This document shows positions 46,722-59,429 of a DNA stretch of 64,000 bases, piece after piece. The stretch lies in assembly GCA_023105745.1 (NCBI GenBank), contig JALGQZ010000004.1:8753951-8817950 (forward strand), read 5' to 3'. Source of the stretch: Austropuccinia psidii. Taxonomy: Eukaryota > Basidiomycota > Pucciniomycetes > Pucciniales > Sphaerophragmiaceae. Within the stretch, counting starts at the first letter, position 1. Each line of letters begins with the position of its first letter. A program made the translations under genes and the position numbers. The notes beneath the pieces were generated by a model. That model worked only from the letters and a program-made list of their open reading frames with translations. It was not told where the DNA came from and searched no databases.

Positions 46722-46826
46722 TTACGTGTTTTGGCCATAATTTGGTAAAAACACGTTAGTTTATGGTAAAAACACGTAAGGGCTTACATGTTTTTACTAA
46801 AAGCTTACGTGCTTTTACCAACACCC
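46722..46826 (-). repeat. Right terminal inverted-repeat cluster
   Basis: Five copies of the CACGTAAG/CTTACGTG word in mixed orientation. The outermost, read inward on the minus strand, matches the left edge for about 24 positions with two changes. Confidence 0.75.
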
Positions 46827-47653
46827 TATATATATATATATATATCAATAAACATTATTTCTAATTTTATTGTTTTAAAATTATTCATTATTCTTTTTTA
46901 ATAATGATTCCTTAATACTATTAGAGTGGTTTTAATTAAAAATAATAACAGGCATAATAAAATATTGAAATTCATATTAATTTAATCATTAGTTTCATAG
47001 TAAAATCATACAATTTGCAACTGTATCATTTTTTCTTTCCTCAATTAATCATTATGCATTACTTCCAAATACATTGAATATTTTCGTATGTTTTTATCAA
47101 ATATTAATTCCTTTCTTAAAAGAAAAAACAATAAAGTATAATATAAACTGAACTTCCAGCCTTCCACATCCATCAGGTCATTTCATGTGTGCATATTATT
47201 TAACAAAAATGAATTTTATTCGAATTTAATACAAATTTTCGAAACATTTTGTTACCTGTTTTTTGGCTTCTTTAGCAAGCCTTCTTGTTCAAAATAGCAT
47301 GTCTTTCAGCTTATGTAAATTGTGTTAAACAAGAAGTCGCATCATATATTATGACTCATTAGTTAAATAACATGTCAAAATATATGGAAAAAATAGAACA
47401 AGGAATATAAGGCAGAAAGAAAATTTGAAAACTTAACTGGTTATAATACAACTGAAAAAGATGAAAGTCAAGGTATAATCTTAATTTCTGAAAGTATTGA
47501 AAGTATCTGTCCACTTTTGATGGAAATGGACTGACTAAGTGGTCATAAGCCCAATATAATTCCCATTGATATTTATCATTCTCAAGAGAAAATAAGATTC
47601 AAATAATCATGAGAAAAATTAAATAATACCCATGATAGCAAGTTATCATTTTA
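46827..47653. other. AT-rich spacer
   Basis: A short TA microsatellite (46827-46845) follows the element. Nothing else recognised. Confidence 0.4.
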
Positions 47654-48064
47654 CATTAGCTAATGAGATAATGAAATTTAATTTCCAATCAAAAGAGTAA
47701 TGATGGTTTGGAGTCACAGCTCAATATTGGTCCTCTTCTTACTAGTGTTGATGAAATCATTCAGGATGAAAACACCAATGATAAATCAGTGTGTATTCTT
47801 GAGAATTATCCTTTTGATTCCATTATTAATAAATTTTTCTCACTTCATCTAATCAATCTTAATACTCATTCAGTAAAAAAGAGGAATAAAAAAGTGTACC
47901 CCAACCTGGATGACAAAACTGGTTCAAGGAAACATTCAGTTGATAATTTTTCACCACCACATCAAAGTATTTTGGAGTCCATCCAAAAATTTAATAAATT
48001 TAAATATCATTCATTTGTTATATTTGAATTATTAAACCTTTTCTTGGCTCAAGAAGAAAGTTAA
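47654..48064 (+). pseudogene. Orphan open frame, protein-like, no start codon
   Basis: The frame is open for about 135 codons after a TGA, much longer than expected at this AT content. Its composition is mixed (SQLNIGPLLTSVDEIIQDEN, then KVYPNLDDKTGSRKHSVDNF). There is no ATG at the beginning, so it would be an internal exon or a remnant of a gene or element. I do not recognise the family. Confidence 0.3.
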
Positions 48065-48296
48065 ATTTCTTGGTTGGAGTGGAATGAGTAAAATGGCTTG
48101 AAGAGAAGGTAAGAGAATATTGAAGTTCAATCATTTGAAGAGGTGAAATTACAAAAGGAAATGGATTCCTTTGAGAAAAGATAAAAAATTTAGAAATAGC
48201 GCTAAAAACAAAAAATGGCATGTGAAATGGAGCTTAATTAGAAGAACTTCCAAATTAATCCCACTAACCATGAAAAAGGCCACCCCTTTCAGTGGG

Positions 48297-48305
48297 TATA
48301 AAAGG
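48297..48305 (+). promoter_or_regulatory. TATA-like box in intergenic DNA
   Basis: GGGTATAAAAGGTCC is followed within 60 bases by a C/T-rich stretch (CATTTCATCTTGCTTCA). It looks like an LTR or gene promoter. No coding frame follows, so an old LTR is the more likely source. Confidence 0.35.
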
Positions 48306-51300
48306 TCCAACCCACATTTCATCTTGCTTCATACTGAGCTGTAACTTGCTATTATTAATTGGTCATCTTCCAATCCATATTTTCAAGATTTAGAAATACT
48401 TCACATAAAATTGATTGAACTATATAGCGTCCAAAATTCCTGAAAATTATTTCAAGCCAAATTTAATCACTTCAAAGAAAAATTGAAGCCATTAAACATC
48501 AAATATTTCTTTTCAAATTTCTCAAAATCCAGTTAACCTCTTTGCTCTTCTCGTATCATATTTTGCCTTTAATGAAATTTTTGTTCTAAAAACTATTTTA
48601 TCAAAACTCAATCTTTTCAGATTTCAAAAATAAACACCAACTAATTTTTTTCTCTAAATACATACTTCTCATAAGCTTATCTCACTAAATAAAAACTAAA
48701 ATGTGTATTTTTCATTGACAATTTTCCCTGAAAGCTTAATTTTTCTAGATTTATGAAAACTAAACAGAAATTGAAATAAATCATGGCCTTCCATCCATTG
48801 GGAAAAAGAATTGCATTTGAAAGAAATAATTCCCAAAAAAAACATTCACAGAGAATAGTTTTATATCTCTCTTATGGCTGAAATAAATTTTGTTTCTTTG
48901 GACTTAAGAGGAAAGAATATCCTTATATTTTCGGAGCTTAAGATGTACTCACTGTTGCACCCTTTTCCCATGATATAAATAATATGAGACCTCTTATGAC
49001 TCACAAATAACTTGTAATGTACCCAAATATTTCAGAAAAGACTAATTCATAGGAATATAATCTGAAATTTGATTTACCTCATACAAAGTATATTAATTAG
49101 AAACACTAATTATATCCTAAAGTTGTGAGGAAATTAATGTTAAATCAGGTTCTGGATAGTTTTCTATTTTTTAAAGAAAAATAAGGAATCTTAGTACTGT
49201 GCTTACGAATCAAAAGAATATGAATCAAATACTAGTCCCTCAACAAAATGACCATTCTTCATCTTGTCAATCTTAAGCTCATATCTTTTAATTATTAACA
49301 CAAATAATTAAATTTTTTGGATTGAAATTATGTATTAAGATACACATAATATAAATTTCAGGAATCAATTTCCATGTTTTGAATAAGCTTAAATATCAAA
49401 TGAGGGAAGCCATTAGTTCAATGTAAATTGACTTTAATGATATAAATATAATAAAATTACTCAGAATTATTTCGTGGAAAGAAATCTTAGGAATTTATTT
49501 TCATGGGTTTCTCCTATTTTGATTTGTATAAGAACTATAGATCAAATACCATTATGATGTTTTATTAAGAATATGTATTAAGCTGAAATTTTTCTTGTAA
49601 AAGATGGATGCACTTGTAAGGGCATATTGGGAGATATTTAAAAACAAAACAAATCGACAGCCCAGAATTTGAATTGACTATTCTTCAGCCTTAATAAATC
49701 GCATAAGAATCTATCACAGGTTCAAGAACTTCATGATAATGTTCAGAAAAAAAACTACAATATTGGTGTAAGAATTTTTTACCGAATTTGGAAACTTTCT
49801 GTCCAATGAATAAGCTTAAAGACAACAGTCATTCATGATTTTCATTTTCAGAAACATTCTTGAATTATGTTTTTATATATATAATAAGCAAAAACTAATG
49901 GTAAATCTGATTTTCTTGATTAATCTCATTTTTTCCCTGAATGTCAAATATTTCTGAAATGATATGTATACTTTCAACCTGAAAGGTCTAAAGTGATATT
50001 CTTTTGAGAGCTCACCTCCAGGATATTCGGGGGGTTAAATCCCCTCCAAGTGTGTTTTATAAGCAGAAAACATTATATATATTGTCTTCTTTTCCTTTCG
50101 ATAAATCAGGAATATATTCAAAAGTACCAATTTGAATATTTATATAGCTTAATAGAATCAGTGAGCTCCATAAATAATGATAGTAAGATTATAAATCCCC
50201 TAAAAACACAAATGAAAGAAAATCTTTGAACTGGGTATTCATATTGTATTTTTTGGATGATTCCTTCAGGGTAAAAATTTTATCCAGAATTTTCAAGCTA
50301 AATCTATATATATATTTACATTTATTATTAGGCTATAATCTTGTTCTATATTTCAATGTGACATTTCTTCATAAAGTAATAACTCAGCCCATATTATTTC
50401 AAGAATTGAAGTTTTCAAAAATAAATTATTTTCTTCATTAAAAAAATATTTTCATAAATTTTTTTCAAATATGTAAGAGTTGAAGCAGAAAAGGTTTCTT
50501 TCAAGTTTTTACAATTCGTTCATACTAAATTATATTTCAAGAAGGAAATAAGTTAACTTCCTCCTGAAAGGAGTTTTTTAATTTTTAAATTTTTGTGATT
50601 AAATACCAATAAAATGTAAACAAAATTCATGGTAGTAGTTTATGGCTATTTTTCGTTTTGTTGTTTTTGAGGAAGAATCATGAAATTCATTAAAGTCAAT
50701 TTTCAAAGCAATCATTTTTTTCTCATCAAAGTGGAAATCATTATTCAACATTAATTATAATACTTTCAGGTCTAAGAGGTTTTTATGAAATTCATGGAAA
50801 GCCTCTTTAAAGTGGCTTATCTATCAATTTGTGGGGTAGTCATATTTTCATAAGTTTATCTATGTAAGAATTTTCCATCTGATATAAAATTTATATATTG
50901 ATGAAATTAGTTTTTAAAAATTATCCAGCTATCTGATTCAAATATACTTAGGGTTTCCTTTAGCATTTCCATAGTGTATTTTAAATAAAATTCTCAGTTG
51001 TGTCAAATCTTTGACAATATTGAGAACATTCATTCCTCCAAAAGTGTTGATGTTAAAAAATGAATCATAAAGGCTTTTCAGCTTCAGGTTCTGTTTATAT
51101 TTGGAGAAAACCTATGCTCAGCTCAATTAAAATTTGTCTCAAACCTTTTTACAACCAACTCTCACTGGCTAGGTCGTAGTCAAATTGCAAAAAATTAGAC
51201 ATGACAGAATTCAATAATTTGGTATTCTTATACATAACTTAATCGTAGCATAACTATGAGTATTTATTGGTTTCTTAGTTCACAAAACTGACACATTAAT

Positions 51301-51690
51301 TGGAGTTGATTGAATTCGAAGAAATATTCTCTATCACCTGCTCAATAATTGAGAAAATTGGGGTATATTTGGCCTTTGAAGTTTTCTCAATGACTCCTGA
51401 TGATGTTAAGATCTTACCCTAAGATGAAAAGTAGATTTCAACTTGAATTTACTTCTATCCCCAGGTGTTTTTTAAATTGAAATTTGTGGGCTTTTGCATA
51501 TGTACCAATTCCTCATTAAACATGTGTCCTTATACTTTCATACTTTTGTGACCCATTTAGTCCTTATGTAACTTTATTCTCATTTTTCGTGAAATAATTT
51601 TTACATTTGAAAAATATCATTCCAATGAAATTTCTTTTTCAACCTATGCATATTTTCTTGAAACTATCTTCCTTGCTTTTTTTTAGATTT
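48306..51690. other. AT-rich gene-poor stretch
   Basis: No gene, RNA or defined element seen. Confidence 0.4.
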
Positions 51691-52330
51691 CAATTTTCAT
51701 GTTAACTTGATTTTTTTTCTTTTTGTGTGTTTTCTCTTTGATTTTTTGGCCTTTATTGCTTTTTTTACTTTTTTTCTTTGTTTTTGAAATCTTATTTATT
51801 TGTTCATTTGTTTATTTTATTTTTTTATTTTTTTCACATTGAATTCTTGGTATTTCTTTTTTGGTTCTAACATATCCTTGTATTTTTTTCATTGTTTTTG
51901 TTTTTAATTTTTTTTGGGATTTCTCCTTTCTAATTTATTGGTTTTTTTATTTTTTTTATTTTTCTTATTTTTCTTATTTTTTTTCTTTTTTTTCTTTTTT
52001 TTATTTTTTTTATTTTTTTTATTTTTTTTATTTTTTTTATTTTTTTTATTTTTTTTATTTTTTTTATTTTTTTTATTTTTTTTATTTTTTTTATTTTTTT
52101 TATTTTTTTTATTTTTTTTATTTTTTTTATTTTTTTTATTTTTTTTATTTTTTTTATTTTTTTTATTTTTTTTATTTTTTTTATTTTTTTTATTTTTTTT
52201 ATTTTTTTTATTTTTTTTATTTTTTTTATTTTTTTTATTTTTTTTATTTTTTTTATTTTTTTTATTTTTTTTATTTTTTTTATTTTTTTTATTTTTTTTA
52301 TTTTTTTTATTTTTTTTATTTTTTTTATTT

Positions 52331-52362
<32 letters not shown>

Positions 52363-52668
52363 TTTTTTTTATTTTTTTTATTTTTTTTATTTTCTTTATT
52401 TTTTTTATTTTATTTATTTTATTTATTTATTTATTTTATTTATTTTATTTTTTTGTTTTTTTCCTTTTACCTTTTTTGATTTTTTTTTTTTTTACATTTT
52501 TGGTTCATTTTTTTTTTTATTTCATTTTTATTTGATTTGTTTTTATTTCTTATTTCAATTTTTATATTTTTCATATTTATTTCATTTTATTTTTCTTTTT
52601 AATTTGATTAACTTTTGATTTATTATTTATTCATTTTTTATTGATTTTAATTTATTTTTTTTCCTTTA
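51691..52668 (+). repeat. T-rich tract with a 9-bp microsatellite
   Basis: Nearly a kilobase of T-rich DNA. Its core (about 52000-52400) is roughly 43 copies of A followed by eight T, with one unit near 52345 shorter by a base, and it decays at both sides. Long Phe/Tyr/Leu frames in this tract are artefacts of the repeat. Confidence 0.92.
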
Positions 52669-52669
52669 G

Positions 52670-52726
52670 GGGGGTGTGGATCCTCCAAATCAGTTTTTTT
52701 CATTCATTTGGAGCATACACACCCCC
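52670..52726. repeat. Inverted repeat between T-rich and A-rich tracts
   Basis: The arms 52670-52690 and 52706-52726 pair with three mismatches over 21 bases (outer GGGGGTGTG with CACACCCCC, inner CTCCAAAT with ATTTGGAG) around a 15-base loop. The T-rich tract lies on one side and an A-rich tract on the other, so the complementarity extends roughly beyond the arms. Confidence 0.75.
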
Positions 52727-53040
52727 AAAAATATTAAACAAGAAAAAAAAGAGAAAATCAAAACAAAAAAGAAAAAAACATAAACATAAACATAAACATA
52801 AAACAACAAACAAAAAATACTTCAAAAGAAAGAAAATTAAAACAAAATACACAAATCTTAAAAGGCCAAGATTTCAAAGACATTGAAAAAATTTAGAGAA
52901 AAATCCAAAAGAACCATAAAATAAAAAATAGAAAACAAATCAGAAAGATATCAATGAAATTCAAGAAAAAATATTAGATATTTCCAATAATTAACAAATA
53001 AGAATAATTGTGACAAAGCAAAAAATTAAGAAAAATAATT
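52727..53040 (+). repeat. A-rich tract
   Basis: A/AC-rich low-complexity DNA including four AAACAT units near 52780-52802. It mirrors the T-rich tract across the inverted repeat. Its Lys-rich open frame is not a gene. Confidence 0.7.
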
Positions 53041-55630
53041 TAAAATTGTTAAAAATGATTTTATTGTTGATTTTAATCAAAATTTGATTGGTTTTTTTTA
53101 AAAAAGAATTAACAACATTTCAGCTACTTGAAATATTTGGAAAAGATAAATTGAAATTTCTGGAACTCTGTAACTGAGATGCACAATGAAGGACAGTAAA
53201 AAAGAACTAAGAACTTTGAAAATTAAATTTCCTCATTATTTTCAAATTTGTGTAAAGAAGATCTCAAATAAATTGATTGATTCTGAATGATTAAGACGTA
53301 TTAAAAATTAAATTAAAAAATTTGAGAAAAATCCAGTTCATTTTTAAAAGAGCCATATTGCTCTATTTCAAGGATGATTTAACACAAAATGCAAGGTAAT
53401 TTAGATCAATAAGAGCTTTTAGCAAAGAGAGATTTTAATTACATGGAAAAAAGTATAGAACTCTGTGAGAATGTACTTTGGATAATTAAGATAATACTAA
53501 AAATAATGAAAAAAGATCAATTCTCCTGATTTGTGTAAATGAGTAGCTCAAAAGTGCCCTTCAAATGTATTTGAGGATAGGTTTTTCCAAATAAATATGC
53601 CATATAAAGGGTTGATATAAAAGATATTGTGTATACATCAAAAGAATCTAAGGCCTGGTAATATAAATCCTCAAGGAGATACATATATAAAGTATGTGAG
53701 AGGAGAGAGATAAAATAACATAATGGACAATCTGTCTGAAATATGTTTCATTTGTTTGAATTATTTTTAGACCTTAAAGTTTTAGATTTAGAAAATTGAT
53801 TAATTTCTCTTTTGTAATGGTGTCCAAAGGGGAAAAAAATTCAAATTTAAAACATCAAATTAAATGGAATTTGTGTGAGATTGCTCCACATATTCTCATG
53901 AAATAAGCTTCTTTATCTTTTACCAATAATTGCTCCTTAAGATGCTCTTGTATTAATGAAGAGTGAACATTGAAGGCATGAGGAAGCAAATAACAATATT
54001 GGTGAATCCACAATATTCTATTATAATCAAGTAAAGATATTCATTTCCAAATGTTTGGCTAAAAGTATCTTTAAAAATATTACAAGGTTGGAACCAAGGT
54101 TTAGACCAAATTTGAAAGCAGCTTAGACCTAGGTTGGGCCTGCTGCCCCTGGCAGGGGGGATAGATTTTTGTCATGGTAACTGTAACAGATTTAGCATAA
54201 AGCACAGCTATATCAGATTTGGGTTAGATTATTTAATTGATAAATGATGGAAAAGTGATGATATTCTAGTTATTAATCCATTTAATTTAATTTAGTAATT
54301 AATAAATATAAAACATTAATTATTGACTATTGCAATGGATTTAGAATCTGAGTGCTATTATAAATAGCATAAATAAATCTATATCTTGATTTGAAATAAA
54401 GCTAGTTGATTTAATAAATGAGTTCTAAATCCATATGCAGTAAACATCTCTCCAATTTTCAGCTTTGGTGGACTTTCTTTATTTTAGATGTGTTTATTAT
54501 GGATTTTTTTTCAAGTTCAAGTTTTGAAACCAACTTGAATTTTTTTCAAAATGAATTATTTTTATTTGATTTATTTAAAAATTTTCACTCAAATTTGTAA
54601 TTAAATTGAAAAGCTTATCTAAGAATAGAAATGAAATATAAACCAATCAGAATATAAAATGTTAAATAAAACCAGAAATTGAGTTTTTTCTAGTTTCTGC
54701 TTTTGGTAAATCCACACCTATGCACTATTATTTTGCGAGTTTTTAAGTATTACTAATTTTATTGGAAATCATGTATTTTCATGTGCACAATCATGGACTT
54801 TACTCTTGATTAAATTGAAGAATATTATCTTCAAGGGGAAAAAAAAGAAATTTAAATGTTTTTTTATTCAAGAATTACTTATTTTTCTGGAATGACTGTA
54901 AAGAGAAGTAAAAAAATTAATGGAAGATGCTCAACTACCAAATTTCAGCAAGCTTTGATGGATTTCACATAGATCAATTTAAGAACACAAAACCCTTTCC
55001 AATTTCATTCTAGCTTAAGAAGAACTCCTCAAGGAGCCACATCAAGACCATAATGAGATCAAAGATTGAGATTATGGCATCTTATCCTTCATTTCAGAAA
55101 ATTATCATCAGAAAATACCAATGGTGTTTTCATTTCTGGGTATGTTTTGCACTTCTGAAATTTGAAAGTGGAAATTCAATTTTAGAAGAAACCTGGAATA
55201 ATGGGGATAATTTAAAAGAGCTAATCAACCTTTCATCAAATGTGCAAACCTCTTACTGAGCTTATTATTTCTTCCTTAATTGATCATTTTGGCTTCTCAT
55301 TCTAGTTAAACAGGAAATCATTCAATTCGGGTCAGAAATTACTAGGTATAATCTCAAACCAACTAAAATAAAATGTATATTTTCAGATGGATTATAATAT
55401 GTAGGATAAAAATACGCCTAAAAGGAGAAAGATATAAATAGTATACTTTTGTCATTGATGTTCACTTGAAAATCTTGGAGATGAAGGTTTCTCAAGAACT
55501 GAACTAATATTATAGAATCTTTTGGATGATCCTCTTTCCAAGAAAACGTGATTCACTTGATATTTAAAATTTTCTGATTAATATGGATTGGTAACATGAG
55601 CTGGATAATCATTTGAATACCTATCAAAAC
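53041..55630. other. AT-rich gene-poor stretch
   Basis: No gene recognised. A GC-richer patch (54120-54170) and a TATA-like TTATAAATAGC near 54358 may be LTR debris. A short frame at 55053-55259 has an ATG and mixed composition but no known motif. Confidence 0.35.
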
Positions 55631-56548
55631 TGTAAGGTGTGGATATGAAACTTTTATTAAAAATGAAGTAAGTTTCCTTTCCTCAGAATTTGTAGAAGGT
55701 AAAATTTAATTAAAAATAGTAAATTTCAATATTTTTAAGAGAAAACACACAAGATTTATTTATTTTAACTTTTAAAGTATAAATAATAGTATTATAAATA
55801 TTTACTGTTTTACCAACAATAAAAATTCATCCAAAAATACTCTACAAGAGAGATTTATGGCTAAAAAAGAAATTTCTTCAAGAGAAATTTTGAATGAAGT
55901 TGATTGAGAACAAGACTGTAGGAGCTTAGAATGAGAGAAGAGTAACTAAAGAAAAAATTAAAGAGAGAAAATTCTCAAAAGTGACCAGAATGAATTTGGA
56001 AACAAAGTGACAAAGTTAACAATGATGAAAGATGCTTTAATCTCTTGGGGTGATTCAAGGGTAAAAATACTCATATGAGTTACAAAGAATGATTATAATG
56101 ATTTTTGATGTTTTTAAAAGTTTTAAAATAATTTACAAGGGGTTGTTGGAATCTTTTATGAATTGTTTTCACAGTTCTTAAACTAATTATCAAAGGAAAA
56201 GATTCTAAAATGAAGAGAAAAGTTGGGCAAAGAAGAAATTATTTCATAGCCACCAAATTTCTTACTCTAATCAGTCATGAGAAGCATACTAACAAAATAA
56301 AAGCCATTTATTGCATCATTGAACCCTGGTTTATAAAAAAAAGTGCTGTTTTAGCCATCCCAGTCCCTTAAATAAGCCATTGCTATAGTAATACTTGGTT
56401 TCAAGCCTTCCAACCATGTCAGAATGTGTGCAAGACACCTCAAAAACAGTTAAAACTGTTTTTAATAATACTTTTTAACCTCTTGAGAACAGTTAAAACT
56501 TCCCTGGTTGGTATTAAAACCTCATCATAAATGGAGTCACAGACCCAG
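55631..56548 (-). repeat. A-type LTR A3, cut by the Z insertion
   Basis: It matches the first half (plus-strand sense) of 60562-62393 from TGTAAGGTGTGGATATGAAAC to the CACAGACCC block. There it stops abruptly where LTR B2 begins. The TATA box position is degraded (minus GGCTATGAAATAA). The bases before it are AAAAC, whose partner would lie beyond Z. Confidence 0.8.
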
Positions 56549-58713
56549 TGTGAGCCTGTGAGGTATGTATAAAATACCCATAAGGCCACAAATGATTTTA
56601 TATACAGTTGATTTAGTCTTAAGCAGACTTTTCAATTGAATTTATAACAAAAAATAACAAAAAATAAGTATAACTTTTTTCTGGATAAACAAAGCTATAA
56701 ATATTATGTCATTTTTGGATTCTACAGCAAAAATAACCTAGGGTACACCCATAGTGTGTTATACCCAAAAAAGCTTATTTCTTATGTTATTGGAAGATTC
56801 AAGAATCTCACAGTACTAATGTAACTTCTTAAATTTTTTTTAAAATTGTTAGATTTAAGCTTAAATAACCTTAAATTTAAAGTTGCATAAGGTTTATGCA
56901 AACTTACCAAATGTTTAGTTAAAATTGAGGTGTTGTGTATATTTACTGAATTGGCTAAGGATTTGCCATACAGAATGTAAATCCTGTGTGAGCTCAATTT
57001 AAAACTGTTGAAGGCCATAGTAGGGCTTTAAATAAATAAAAGGGCAAAATCCACACAAAAAGGTGGCACAAAGGAAAAAGATTAAACAGAGCTGGGGTAC
57101 CCAGCTTATTGGATCTGCAAGGATTCAATTAAGGTTGTCCCCCTGTATTGGAGGATTTTCAACCTTATTTAAACTTTAAGATTAGACTTTGATCCAACCT
57201 TAAAGTTTAAGCTGGTTTTATCCCAATTTGGACAGGAATTTCAAGCTGCCAAAGGGTAAATCCCAATATGCAGGCTTGAAATTAAAGTTTTGAGACCTGT
57301 CAAAGCTCAAATAAGCTTAAAACTTTAAGGCTACAAGAATTAAAACCTTATCAAAAGTTAATGTTTAGTGGGTATTGCTATTTTACATGGAAAAATAGTA
57401 ATAACTTCAAAAGTTCATCAAAAATCCAATTCATAATGGATCTTCTTGAAAATTTCACACAGCTTACAATTGAATGTTATCTATATAGAAATCAAATTTT
57501 ATATATATTTTATAAACAGATTTCCTGGGTAATTAGCCTGAAAAGGTACTCTTTTAATTATACTTAAAGAAAATGAAGATTTCTTTAAAAATTAATTAGA
57601 CATTGAGTTTACGAGATTTCTGCTTTAAACTCTATTTTTAAGTTGTTAATGTGATTAAGGTTAATATAAATAAGCTTATTTTGTATGAAAACTTGAAATA
57701 ATTAACTTAAATGAGGATTAAAGCTACTTGGAGTTAAGAATAACAGCTGTAACTTTCAATTGGAATTAAAAATAAGTTACCTTAAGTTAAGAACCTTGTT
57801 TTTAAGAATGGTTTTTCATTTTTGACCTGAGCACGCCTACTATATCCATTATGAATCATGAGAGCTTCTCTGTAGACATAAAAAGGGTCTTTTAATCACT
57901 GTTTTGTCCATCATCAATTATCAATCCAATCATATTAGAACTTCAAACAGGTAAAGTTTTATTATATATAAAATCTTATTATTAAAGTATCTCTTAAGTA
58001 TTTTATTCTTTATAAATCTTAAATTAAAGAATTGAAATCATAGAAATTACATTATTGTTGTAATCACCTATAATAGATTTTATTTTATAAAATTATTGTG
58101 TTTAAAATATCTTTTAAGATCCACAAATTCCTCTCAAAAACTGTTTAATCATTTTTTTATTATGAAAAGTTGATTTGTATTTTAAAATATTTATTTTTGG
58201 AATGTTTTTAACTTATAATAATTATTTGATATAATAACTGTTGTTGTTTGACTTATTGTATTAAATTTATATTATAAGTAAGTTTTCTCTAAAATTCTAT
58301 ATCTTTTTTATCTATTATTAGTTTTTTTATATAGAATTTTTCTATAAGAATTATTTCTGCACAGTGTGTGTTTTAATTATTTTATAAATAATATTTCTAT
58401 ATTATTTATAAGTGGTTAAATATTTATATTTTCCATGTGTAATTGTCTCATTAAGAACTTTACGTTTCTTATTGTTATAATTGTCAGTGACTATAACAAT
58501 AATAGAATAATTATAATTTATTATAATTATTATATTTTTATTATTATTTTATATAATAATAATTAAATTTATTTTATATATATAATTGTTTTCAATAATT
58601 ATATCTAAATTTGTGGTTATAATATTTCATTATATTATATTTTTCTACTGAGGACAGTCATAGTACTCTTAATATTGTTACTATTATCAAGAGTTTCATA
58701 GACAAACCTTACT
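56549..58713 (+). repeat. B-type 5' LTR of Z (B2)
   Basis: About 2165 bp, from TGTGAGCCTGTGAGGTATG to ACAAACCTTACT; the final base should be A for a CA end, and B1 ends TTACA. It contains ACATAAAAAGGG at 57876-57887 as a TATA box, and a very AT-rich 3' part with GTCAGTGACTATAAC and CTACTGAGGACAGTCAT blocks shared with B1. Confidence 0.85.
57876..57887 (+). promoter_or_regulatory. TATA box of LTR B2
   Basis: ACATAAAAAGGG lies about 1.33 kb into the LTR. It corresponds to the TATAAAAAGG of relic B3. Confidence 0.5.
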
Positions 58714-58716
58714 TTT

Positions 58717-58734
58717 TGGTTCCTGGCCATGATT
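58717..58734 (+). other. Primer-binding-site-like motif of Z
   Basis: Three bases after the LTR end the sequence reads TGGTTCCTGGCCATGATT. The TGG start and the position fit a tRNA-primed PBS. The tRNA is not identified. Confidence 0.5.
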
Positions 58735-59269
58735 TTAACCAATTTTTGGGACATCAATCATATTCTAGACCTTAGTTTACTTTTCTTTGACATAAAATTG
58801 TCATATGTACTTTAATATTGGCTTCTTTGGGACTTATCTGTTATAAATAATATCTATAATATGAATAAATTTGTGTTTCTTAAGAATATTGTTTGAAACA
58901 ATATACTATTGAGTGACTTGGAATAAATTTCCTTTTTCTAACCAGTGGCCTTTTCACATCACAGACTTGAAATTTATTCTTTGAGTTATTCAAGTATAAA
59001 GTGAATAATAATACAATTTTGATTAATAGCTTATCAATTGAATAATTATTATTTCTTTAAAGAAAATATAAAATCAAATCAAGAATTTCAAAAATTAAAA
59101 TTTTTTACTAAAAAAAAGCTTTTTTCAATCTTGGACTTTTTTCTTTATTTTTGACATAATTTGCCATAAATTACATTAAAGCAACTTTATCCAATAAGTT
59201 GAGTTCAGAAGTTATTTTTATTGTTTAGTAAAATAACTTATAGTTTTATTTCCCTAGTGTCATCCATCA
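58735..59269 (+). other. Leader of Z
   Basis: AT-rich untranslated sequence between the PBS and the first gag-like codons. No gene. Confidence 0.55.
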
Positions 59270-59429
59270 GAGAAAGTCCTTTATACTCTGAAGCCTCAGA
59301 GTCTAGTATTGAAATTAAAACTAGCCCAACACCAAGGGGTTCAATTACCAAAGAACCCTTTAAAGGTCCAGCAGCTGAATTCAATTTATTTCTCAGTCTC
59401 AATCACTTTATATTGACGTGAAACTACTC

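Larger units (their letters stand above)
44633..46826. mobile_element. Foldback-like TIR element with palindromic minisatellite
   Basis: 2194 bp between inverted ends of the form GGGTRTTGGTAAAARCACG, flanked by TA on both sides (44631-44632, 46827-46828). Each end holds several further copies of the GGTAAAAACACGTAAG word in alternating orientation, so each end can itself fold. The interior is a 21-bp palindromic minisatellite followed by a 31-bp tandem repeat and degenerate related sequence. No transposase is seen, so it would be non-autonomous. The TA flank would suit a Tc1/mariner-like or similar transposase, which is inference. Confidence 0.7.

Noticed and set aside
51861..52618. Long Phe/Tyr/Leu-only open frames
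   Set aside because: They are translations of the A(T8) microsatellite in different frames.
52741..52886. Lys-rich open frame
   Set aside because: Low-complexity A-rich DNA gives Lys/Asn/His runs; there is no other evidence for a gene.
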